Assembly: GCF_018390535.1 (NCBI RefSeq)
Contig: NZ_JAHBBW010000008.1
Span: 1-64,000, forward strand
Origin: Bacteroides propionicigenes
GTDB lineage: Bacteria; Bacteroidota; Bacteroidia; Bacteroidales; Bacteroidaceae
DNA length: 64,000 nt
Reading direction: 5' to 3'
In this document: positions 45,738 to 53,030 of the stretch, piece by piece
Numbering within the stretch: the first letter of the stretch is position 1
Layout: every line of letters starts with the position of its first letter
The notes under the pieces: generated by a model
The model's input: the letters and a program-made list of their open reading frames with translations, nothing else
The model's database searches: none
Told to the model about the DNA's origin: nothing
Program-made: the position numbers and the translations under genes

Positions 45738-46691
45738 TTAATAAACTTGTTTAGCTACTTCCTTAATGCTGTCTACCGCACCTATAGAATAGAAATGAAT
45801 GCTGGGAATATGGTGTTCCATTAATTCCTTGCATTGCTGTACACACCATTCAATACCTACTTGCTGTGTTTCGGCATCATTCTTACATTTCAAAATTTCC
45901 TTTGTGAGTTCTTCTGGTAAGTCCACTTTGAATGTTTTGGGTATCATGCTGAGCTGTGACAACTTCTTGAATGGTTTGATGCCCGGTATAATGGGGATAG
46001 TGACCCCGGCTTTGCGGGCACGTTCTACAAAGTCAAAATATTTCCGATTGTCATAAAACAATTGGGTAACGGCATATTCCGCTCCGGTTTCCATTTTCTT
46101 TTTCAGCCAATAAATGTCCGTATCAATATTTGGAGCTTCTTCGTGTTTCTCCGGATAACAGGCCACTCCGTATGAGAAAGGAGTATTGGTGACTTTCATC
46201 TCGGAACCGTCTACAAAGATACCCTTATTGAATTGGTTGATTTGCTCTTGCAATTCCACTGCATGATGATAGCCGTTGCCTTCGGGAGTAAAGACAGATT
46301 CATGCTTTGCCTTGTCTCCGCGCAATACCAAAAGGTCTGTGATGTTCAGAAATTGCAGATCGAGCAATACATATTCGGTATCTTCACGGCTGAAGCCGCT
46401 GCAAAGAATATGCGGAACAACCGTTATGTTGTATTTGTTTTGGATAGCTGCGGCAACAGATACCGTTCCCGGACGGCGGCGAAGCCGGTTGCGTTGAAAC
46501 AGTCCGTTGCCAAGGTCCTTGTACACATACTCGCTGCGGTGTGTGGTTATATTGATGTATTTAGGGTCAAATTCCCGTAGTGTATCTATTGTTTCGTACA
46601 ACTTTTCGATGCCTGTACCTTTCAGAGGGGGCAATATTTCAAAAGAAAAAGCTGTTTTTTCGTTACTGTTTATCAGATCGATTACTCTCAT
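45738..46691 (-). CDS. metF: 5,10-methylenetetrahydrofolate reductase
   Basis: The 317-residue TIM-barrel flavoenzyme makes 5-methyl-THF for methionine synthesis. Signatures are AFSFEILPPLKGTGIEKLYE, FDPKYINITTHRS, LVLRGDKAKHES, YPEKHEEAPN, AVTQLFYDNRKYF and IPIIPGIKP. ATG 46691 is chosen because a TATTTTTG promoter box lies at 46743-46750 and because the longer frame would run into the upstream fimbrillin-like gene. It heads a minus-strand unit with holB, the PSP1 gene and gldH. Confidence 0.95.
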   Translation of the reverse strand: MRVIDLINSNEKTAFSFEILPPLKGTGIEKLYETIDTLREFDPKYINITTHRSEYVYKDLGNGLFQRNRLRRRPGTVSVAAAIQNKYNITVVPHILCSGFSREDTEYVLLDLQFLNITDLLVLRGDKAKHESVFTPEGNGYHHAVELQEQINQFNKGIFVDGSEMKVTNTPFSYGVACYPEKHEEAPNIDTDIYWLKKKMETGAEYAVTQLFYDNRKYFDFVERARKAGVTIPIIPGIKPFKKLSQLSMIPKTFKVDLPEELTKEILKCKNDAETQQVGIEWCVQQCKELMEHHIPSIHFYSIGAVDSIKEVAKQVY

Positions 46692-46742
46692 TTCTTCTTC
46701 GTTGTCTTTGTCTAATTGGCAAAATCTTGCACACATTGGGAA

Positions 46743-46750
46743 CAAAAATA
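46743..46750 (-). promoter_or_regulatory. Promoter -7 box of the metF unit
   Basis: TATTTTTG on the minus strand matches TAnnTTTG, about 50 bp before the metF ATG and just after the end of the upstream gene. Confidence 0.55.
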
Positions 46751-46783
46751 CGAAAAAGAAATGAGAAATACCTTTTTGACAGG

Positions 46784-48697
46784 CTATTCTTTTATGCAAC
46801 GAATAGAAAAGGCGTTATAATAATCTTTACCTTCCGGTTTGATTTTGGTTTTGAATTCTACGCCATTATTCTTGTTGTCAAGCATTATTGTTTTGTCCAA
46901 TTGCTTTTGTGTGCCGTCATATACCCAGTATGCAGTGGATGAGTTGGAATTCACAATAACGGTTTTTCCTTTTTCATTCTCCAGAATCAGCCCTCTGGGT
47001 TGGGAGTTGAATCCGCTTTCGTTTGTTGCCGGGTAAGTGTCAGTGCTCCAGCTTTCTGCTTTTTTAAGTGTAGAGGCACTCCCGCCTATATACTCTATTA
47101 ATCTGTTCCAGTCATTTTCCGTGGGTATCTTCCAGTCTGCCGGTGCTAACTTACCGGTCAATACGGCTTCTCCGTTATAAAAATGGGCGTCGAAGTTGTC
47201 CTGTTTAAAATAGCCTCCACCTTGCCCTAAGACCATTCTGAGGGGGATGCTTTCTCTGTTGTTGTAATAGGTAGCTCTCAAATCCTCCTTCATCCAGTAT
47301 TGTGTACCTATTTTTACAATGGGGTAGATTTGCGGTGTTTTAAATCGCATATCCCTGATTACATAGTTGCTGATATTGATGGCCAATACGGCAGACGTTT
47401 TTTCTGTAACTATTTCTTTGTTTCCGTTGATGTAGAATTTCTCGATAGGTTTGGAGTGTCCTGCAGTATAGGTTAGTGAGTTTTGAGATTTATCCCAACT
47501 TACTTTACCGCCATGTATCATGGCTTCTTTGTCAGGGAGTTGCAAGACGAGCCCATTGCTTAGGTCGGTTTGCTCATTGTCTTGCATGGGGTAGACGACA
47601 ATCGCTTTAGAGTAGATTGCATCAGCAACGGTGCTGTTGAGAAATTCCCGGCAGACTTCTGCAACTGGTTTTCCTTGATAATAGATTCTGTACACGTCGG
47701 ATGTCTTGAATGAGAAGGAAGCTGTGTGGACAGTGGTAATGTCATATTTATTTTCACTTTCACCTTGTTCGCTGTATCCCCATTCTTTGATATTGGCGAT
47801 GATGCCTGTCAGTGTTTCACTTGTGCTTTGGAGTGCATCGATACGAATTTCCAATTCTGTATCTTCTTTGATAGTAGCCGACGGCAGAGAGCATGCATAA
47901 ATTTTGCCATTCCATTCTAAAGTGAAAGCCTGTTCGCTGTCGGAATGTATTTGCGGAATGACTATAAACTCTTTGCCGGACAGACCGTTGCCATCTTTCT
48001 TCCATACACCGGCGGGTATAATATCTGTTTCACTTTCTTCGTGCACTTTTGATAATTTGTCCGATTGCAGGTCATATACGGCTTGTGTCTTGAAGCCGGT
48101 AGCTATGATTTTAGGATTGGCTTTGAGCATATCATCCGCATTCTCACCTTCTTTGGGAGTAAGAACTAACTTTATCTTCGCAAACTGATGCTTGTATTCC
48201 AATTGCACGGTTTCCTCATTGTTGGCTACATTCTCTGTTCGTGCGGTCATAAAATTGGATAGGCTGTAGTTTGAAGACTTGCTTTGGTCTGTCTGTACTG
48301 TGACGTTCAGTAAATAACCACCTTCGGATATTCCATTGGTTTGATAGGGATAGTAGCTTATAAAATCCAGTGTAGCGTCTCCCTCCGGGTAGTAAACTTC
48401 TTTTTGGGGAAGTAATGTAGTTCCTTCTCCACACTCCAAGAGTAAATTGTCGATATATCGTTCTTTGTTTAGGTCATTTCCGGTCAGCATGGCAAATATA
48501 CCCATCCTGTCTCCGGTTTCAAAAGTGTTATTTGTTGCTTTGGTAGCACTCTTACTTGTTTTTGTAGAAAAGGTGATGGGAATATTACTTTCCTGAATTT
48601 CATCGCTTATCTTATTAACGCAGGATGCAGACAATAAGGCAAGAACCAGGCACAGTACATTACAGACTCTCTTGAAAACGTTTCTCGTTATATTCAT
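46784..48697 (-). CDS. Fimbrillin-like lipoprotein with C-terminal FISUMP domain
   Basis: The 637-residue protein has a lipobox LSASC (Cys26). The N-terminal half resembles the Bacteroidales fimbrillin/Mfa-like family: IPITFSTKTSKSATKATNNTFETGDRMGIFAML, then DNLLLECGEGTTLLPQKEVYYPEG and the FISYYPYQ motif. The C-terminal part (about 450-637) is a FISUMP-type module: YPIVKIGTQYWMKEDLRATYYNN, DWKIPTENDWNRLIEYIGG, terminal YYNAFSIRCIKE. It is probably a surface-exposed lipoprotein; whether it polymerises is unknown. There is no adjacent minor-fimbrillin cluster, so it appears solitary. Confidence 0.85.
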   Translation of the reverse strand: MNITRNVFKRVCNVLCLVLALLSASCVNKISDEIQESNIPITFSTKTSKSATKATNNTFETGDRMGIFAMLTGNDLNKERYIDNLLLECGEGTTLLPQKEVYYPEGDATLDFISYYPYQTNGISEGGYLLNVTVQTDQSKSSNYSLSNFMTARTENVANNEETVQLEYKHQFAKIKLVLTPKEGENADDMLKANPKIIATGFKTQAVYDLQSDKLSKVHEESETDIIPAGVWKKDGNGLSGKEFIVIPQIHSDSEQAFTLEWNGKIYACSLPSATIKEDTELEIRIDALQSTSETLTGIIANIKEWGYSEQGESENKYDITTVHTASFSFKTSDVYRIYYQGKPVAEVCREFLNSTVADAIYSKAIVVYPMQDNEQTDLSNGLVLQLPDKEAMIHGGKVSWDKSQNSLTYTAGHSKPIEKFYINGNKEIVTEKTSAVLAINISNYVIRDMRFKTPQIYPIVKIGTQYWMKEDLRATYYNNRESIPLRMVLGQGGGYFKQDNFDAHFYNGEAVLTGKLAPADWKIPTENDWNRLIEYIGGSASTLKKAESWSTDTYPATNESGFNSQPRGLILENEKGKTVIVNSNSSTAYWVYDGTQKQLDKTIMLDNKNNGVEFKTKIKPEGKDYYNAFSIRCIKE

Positions 48698-49041
48698 AAT
48701 TATAGTAGTTTTACAAGACGAAAATTTCTTCGTCTTCGGTTCACACTCAAAAGCTTATGTGTCGATATATCAGATTGGGCAGAACCACAAATATTATGAG
48801 AAAGTTATTTACGCTTCCGGATTTCTATTATGAGTTATCACGCTTGATAGCTTGGTGCTTTTTCTTCTCTTTTTTATATATATCTTTAAGTAACAAGGGT
48901 GCAAAAGTATACTAATATTTCATATCATCCATTCTAATTCGATAAAAACTTCTATAAATTATTTATAGCACTTTGATTTTTTATCTAACTTTACACACTA
49001 AAATCGTAAACAGTAATTAGTTAAACCATAGAACAGAGCTT
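48698..49041. other. Divergent intergenic region upstream of metA
   Basis: This is a 344-bp AT-rich gap between the divergent fimbrillin-like and metA genes. It must hold both promoters; TAACTTTA at about 48986-48993 is one base off the -7 consensus for metA. ATCA-cgct-TGAT forms a small dyad near 48838-48850. I looked for a SAM-binding riboswitch and did not recognise one. Confidence 0.4.
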
Positions 49042-49959
49042 ATGCCTTTAAATTTACCCGATAAACTTCCCGCGATAGAGCTGCTGAAAGAGGAAAATAT
49101 CTTCGTTATTGATAATTCACGTGCTACCCAACAGGACATTCGTCCGTTGCGGATTGTTATATTGAATCTGATGCCGTTGAAGATTACGACGGAGACTGAT
49201 TTGGTGCGTTTGCTGTCCAACACTCCGTTACAGGTGGAGATTTCGTTTATGAAAATCAAGAGCCATACCTCCAAGAACACTCCGATAGAGCACATGAAGA
49301 CTTTCTACACGGATTTTGAGAAGATGCGTGACGAGAAGTATGACGGTATGATTATCACCGGAGCTCCTGTGGAGCAGATGGATTTTGAGGAAGTGACCTA
49401 TTGGGACGAGATTACCGGGATTTTCGATTGGGCGCGTACACATGTCACGTCCACTCTTTATATTTGTTGGGCGGCGCAGGCCGGACTTTATCACCACTAC
49501 GGTGTGCCCAAATATCCGTTGGACGCAAAGATGTTCGGCATATTCGAGCACCGTACTCTGCAACCTCTTTATCCCATTTTCCGTGGTTTTGATGATGTGT
49601 TCTATGTACCCCATAGCCGCCATACGGAAGTTCGCAAGGAAGATATTCTGAAAGTTCCCGAACTGACACTGCTTTCGGAATCGAAAGATGCGGGAGTTTA
49701 CATGGTGATGGCGCGTAACGGGCGTGAGTTTTTCGTAACCGGTCATTCCGAATATTCTCCGTTGACGCTCGATACGGAGTACCGTCGCGACTTGGATAAG
49801 GGACTGCCTATCGAGATGCCCCGCAATTACTATCTGGATGATACCCCGGACAAAGGCGTATTGGTGCGTTGGCGTGCGCATGCCAACCTGTTGTTCTCCA
49901 ACTGGTTGAACTACTTTGTATATCAGGAAACTCCATTCAACATTGAAGATATTAAGTAG
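49042..49959 (+). CDS. metA: Homoserine O-acyltransferase (MetA type)
   Basis: The 305-residue enzyme acylates homoserine in the first committed step of methionine synthesis. Catalytic residues are in their expected places: Cys142 in [15 protein letters not shown], His235 and Glu237 in [13 protein letters not shown]. Other motifs are [26 protein letters not shown] and [17 protein letters not shown]. MetA enzymes may use succinyl- or acetyl-CoA; the sequence as read here does not settle which. It is followed after one base by the U32 gene. Confidence 0.95.
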   Translation: MPLNLPDKLPAIELLKEENIFVIDNSRATQQDIRPLRIVILNLMPLKITTETDLVRLLSNTPLQVEISFMKIKSHTSKNTPIEHMKTFYTDFEKMRDEKYDGMIITGAPVEQMDFEEVTYWDEITGIFDWARTHVTSTLYICWAAQAGLYHHYGVPKYPLDAKMFGIFEHRTLQPLYPIFRGFDDVFYVPHSRHTEVRKEDILKVPELTLLSESKDAGVYMVMARNGREFFVTGHSEYSPLTLDTEYRRDLDKGLPIEMPRNYYLDDTPDKGVLVRWRAHANLLFSNWLNYFVYQETPFNIEDIK

Positions 49960-49960
49960 C

Positions 49961-51820
49961 ATGATAAAGCAACGGAAAATAGAACTGTTGGTGCCCGCCA
50001 AGAATTTGGAGTGTGGCATTGAAGCCGTCAATCATGGTGCGGATGCGGTATATATAGGCGCTCCGAAGTTCGGTGCACGTGCTGCGGCGGTTAATTCTTT
50101 GGAAGATATTGCCGCTTTGGTGGCATACGCCCATTTATACAATGTACGTATCTATGTCACGGTAAACACTATCCTGAAAGAAGAAGAACTGGCCGAAACG
50201 GAAAAGATGATTTGGGAACTGTACCGTATCGGTGTAGATGCGCTGATTGTGCAGGACATGGGCATTACCCGTCTGAACCTGCCGCCCATACCGTTGCATG
50301 GCAGTACACAGATGGACAACCGTACACCGGAGAAAGTTCGTTTTCTGGCGGATGCCGGTTTTCGTCAGGTGGTACTGGCACGCGAGCTTTCATTGCAGGA
50401 GATACGCAATATCCACGAGACCTGTCCGGAGACGCCTTTGGAAGTCTTTGTACATGGCGCGCTTTGTGTAAGCTACAGCGGACAGTGTTACGTCAGTCAG
50501 GCGTGCTTCGGCAGAAGCGCCAACCGGGGGGAATGCGCCCAGTTCTGCCGCCTGCCGTTCAGTCTGGCAGATGCTGACGGAAAAACCATCGTCCGCGACA
50601 AGCATCTGCTCTCTTTGAAAGACTTGAATCAAAGTGAAGTACTGGAAGACCTGCTGGATGCCGGTGCTTCTTCCCTGAAGATAGAAGGGCGGTTGAAAGA
50701 CGTTTCTTACGTGAAGAATGTCACAGCCGCCTACCGTCAGAAACTGGATGCTGTTTTTGCCCGCCGCAAGGAGTATGTACGCGCTTCCTCGGGCACTTGC
50801 CGTTTCGACTTCAAGCCCCAGTTGGACAAGAGTTTCAGCCGTGGTTTCACCCATTACTTCCTGCAAGGCCGCGACCGGGAAATATCCTCTTTCGATACGC
50901 CGAAATCACTGGGCGAGGAGATGGGAACGATGAAAGAGCAACGCGGTAACTATCTTACCGTAGCCGGAGTGAAGCCTTTCCATAACGGAGACGGTGTTTG
51001 CTTCCTCGATGAACAGGGGCGTTTGCAAGGCTTCCGCATCAATCGGGTGGACGGCAACAAGCTGTATCCGGCAGGCGATATGCCCCGCATCAAACCGCGT
51101 ACCCGTCTTTACCGTAATTTCGACCAGGACTTTGAGCGTGTCCTTGCACGCAAGTCCGCCGAGCGTAAAATCGGTATTAAATGGGAGCTGACAGATACCC
51201 CTTCGGGTTTTGCACTGACAGTTGCGGACGAAGACGACAATCGCATAACCTTGTCATTCTCCTATTCAAAAGAACTTGCGCGTACTCCGCAACAGGACAA
51301 CCTGTGCACCCAGCTTGGCAAATTGGGAAACACTCCTTTTGAGGTAATGGACAGCTCCCCGGAAGCAACTCCCGCCATTGCAATCAGCCTGTCGCAGAAC
51401 TGGTTCATACCTGCTTCGGTGATAGCTGACTGGCGCCGCCAAGCGATAGACAGGTTGACTGCCGCCCGTCGCATTACTTACCGTCGTGAGTTGCACGTGT
51501 GGAAAGCTACCCGCCATCGTTTCCCGACAGCATCTCTGACCTATTTGGGCAATGTGATGAATACTGCCGCCCGCAGCTTTTATCAGACTCACGGAGTAGC
51601 TGCCATAGAACCGGCTTACGAGAAACAGGCGGTGCCCGAAGCCGTACTTATGTTCTGCAAACATTGCCTGCGTTATAGTATGGGCTGGTGTCCTACGCAT
51701 CAAAAGGGACAGTCTCCGTATCGGGAACCTTATTATCTGGTAGGAACAGACGGCAAACGTTTCCGCCTTACCTTTGACTGCAAGAACTGCCAGATGAAAG
51801 TCTGTGAAGAGAAAGTGTAA
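49961..51820 (+). CDS. U32-family protein, RlhA-like
   Basis: The 619-residue protein has the U32 signature EVFVHGALCVSYSGQCYVSQACFGRSANRGECAQFCRLPF (about 160-200) and an N-terminal TIM-barrel-like region (LLVPAKNLECGIEAVNHGADAVYIGAPKFGAR). The long C-terminal part ends in cysteines FCKHCLRYSMGWCP and DCKNCQMKVC. Length and the C-terminal Cys groups resemble E. coli RlhA, the U32 protein that hydroxylates 23S rRNA C2501, rather than the short TrhP proteins. ATG 49961 is one base after metA. Despite the family name, protease activity is doubtful. Confidence 0.88.
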   Translation: MIKQRKIELLVPAKNLECGIEAVNHGADAVYIGAPKFGARAAAVNSLEDIAALVAYAHLYNVRIYVTVNTILKEEELAETEKMIWELYRIGVDALIVQDMGITRLNLPPIPLHGSTQMDNRTPEKVRFLADAGFRQVVLARELSLQEIRNIHETCPETPLEVFVHGALCVSYSGQCYVSQACFGRSANRGECAQFCRLPFSLADADGKTIVRDKHLLSLKDLNQSEVLEDLLDAGASSLKIEGRLKDVSYVKNVTAAYRQKLDAVFARRKEYVRASSGTCRFDFKPQLDKSFSRGFTHYFLQGRDREISSFDTPKSLGEEMGTMKEQRGNYLTVAGVKPFHNGDGVCFLDEQGRLQGFRINRVDGNKLYPAGDMPRIKPRTRLYRNFDQDFERVLARKSAERKIGIKWELTDTPSGFALTVADEDDNRITLSFSYSKELARTPQQDNLCTQLGKLGNTPFEVMDSSPEATPAIAISLSQNWFIPASVIADWRRQAIDRLTAARRITYRRELHVWKATRHRFPTASLTYLGNVMNTAARSFYQTHGVAAIEPAYEKQAVPEAVLMFCKHCLRYSMGWCPTHQKGQSPYREPYYLVGTDGKRFRLTFDCKNCQMKVCEEKV

Positions 51821-51823
51821 AGT

Positions 51824-52861
51824 ATGAAGAAAGAGGAAGTAAACATAAGTAGCTGTAAACGCAACGTCATCGCCCGACGTGTGCCTTGCCCTTCATATTT
51901 TATACTTCATGCCTTATACTTCATATTCACTGCTTTTGTTTTTACGTCTTGCCATTATCCCCGTCCCGACTTGGAAAACGAGAAGCTGGGAGCAAAGACT
52001 CGCGATTCGCTGACTTATCTGTACGAGCGTCATTATACGTGGAATACGAATCTGGAAGTGCGGGATGATTCGGTGACGATAGCCTGTCTGCCTGTGAAAG
52101 ATTGCTATAACACGCTGTACAAGGGAGATAGGGTGGTAGTGGCGGAGTTTGCCATCCATCCGGCGGACAGTGTGGATAGCGTATGGGTAAAACTCGCCCA
52201 TTCTCAGGAAGTGCAGGGCTGGCTTCGGGAAAAGGATATGATGCGCGCTTTTGTTCCTACGGACAGTATCTCGCAGGCCATTTATCTGTTTAGTGATACG
52301 CATGCTTCCTATTTCATTGTAATCTTTGCTTTGTTTGTGGCGGCATGGTTGTTTCGTGCGTTTCGGCGCAAGCAGTTGCAGATGGTCTACTTCAACGATA
52401 TAGACAGTGTATATCCGTTGCTGTTGTGCCTGTTGCTGGCGTTTAGCGCCACCGTGTACGAGTCTATGCAGGTTTTTGTACCGGAGACGTGGCAGCATTT
52501 TTATTTCAATCCTACGCTTTCGCCGTTTAAAGTTCCGTTTGTGCTTTCTGTCTTCCTTATGAGCCTTTGGTTGTTTGTCATTGTTCTGCTGGCGGTGCTC
52601 GATGATTTGTTTCGCCTGCTAAGTCCGGCGGCGGCAGTGTTCTATCTGTTGGGACTGGCTTCTTGTTGTATCTTCTGTTATTTCTTCTTTATATTGACTA
52701 CCCAGATATATATCGGCTATTTGTTTATTGCTGTATTTGTGTGGGTGTTCCTTAGGAAACTGCGTTCGTCACTGGCTGCATCCCGCTATCGCTGTGGCAA
52801 TTGCGGGCAGAAGATAGGGGCGAAGGGAGTTTGCCCGCATTGCGGAGCAATCAACGAATAA
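51824..52861 (+). CDS. Membrane protein with SH3-like segment and C-terminal zinc ribbon
   Basis: The 345-residue protein is of unknown function. After a possible lipobox (FVFTSC, Cys43) comes a soluble part of about 110 residues. Its LPVKDCYNTLYKGDRVVV...VWVKLAHSQEVQGWLREKDM segment looks like a bacterial SH3 fold. Five or so membrane helices follow (about 163-180, 194-214, 237-259, 268-310), and a zinc ribbon closes the chain, with C324, C327, C337 and C340. The first 40 residues are odd: they are encoded by simple-sequence DNA (repeated TTCATA/ACTTCAT), so the true start may be uncertain. It begins three bases after the U32 gene. Confidence 0.65.
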   Translation: MKKEEVNISSCKRNVIARRVPCPSYFILHALYFIFTAFVFTSCHYPRPDLENEKLGAKTRDSLTYLYERHYTWNTNLEVRDDSVTIACLPVKDCYNTLYKGDRVVVAEFAIHPADSVDSVWVKLAHSQEVQGWLREKDMMRAFVPTDSISQAIYLFSDTHASYFIVIFALFVAAWLFRAFRRKQLQMVYFNDIDSVYPLLLCLLLAFSATVYESMQVFVPETWQHFYFNPTLSPFKVPFVLSVFLMSLWLFVIVLLAVLDDLFRLLSPAAAVFYLLGLASCCIFCYFFFILTTQIYIGYLFIAVFVWVFLRKLRSSLAASRYRCGNCGQKIGAKGVCPHCGAINE

Positions 52862-52873
52862 GTCTTTTATCGG

Positions 52874-53021
52874 TATCGGCGGTTGGTACATTCCGTTCCA
52901 AAGGCAGGTATGCTGTATACCAACGGTTGGTATTCCATGTACCAACGGTTGGTATTTGATGTACCAATGGTTGGTACTTCCCGTACCAACCGGTTGGTAT
53001 TTTGTGTACCAAAGTGTGGTA
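52874..53021. repeat. Seven 22-bp palindromic units (TACCAACGGTTGGTA)
   Basis: Fifteen-base palindromes start at 52874 (decayed), 52896 (decayed), 52918, 52940, 52962, 52984 (16 bp, TACCAACCGGTTGGTA) and 53007 (decayed). Spacing is 22 bp for the first five intervals and 23 for the last. The two best copies, at 52918 and 52940, are identical and have 7-bp perfect arms around one central base. Spacers differ. It fills the gap between two convergent genes, the zinc-ribbon protein and the TonB-dependent receptor. Confidence 0.9.
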
Positions 53022-53030
53022 CTCCCTTTA

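Noticed and set aside
46692..46799. N-terminal extension of MetF
   Set aside because: The added 36 residues are not part of the MetF family, overlap the end of the upstream gene and contain the TATTTTTG promoter box.
48698..49041. SAM riboswitch upstream of metA
   Set aside because: I looked for paired conserved elements of S-box-type aptamers and found none; the region is AT-rich without a strong multi-helix fold. A covariance search would settle it.
52874..53021. CRISPR array
   Set aside because: Period is 22 bp in total with palindromic units of 15 bp. That leaves about 7 bp between them, far too short for spacers, and no cas gene is present in the window.
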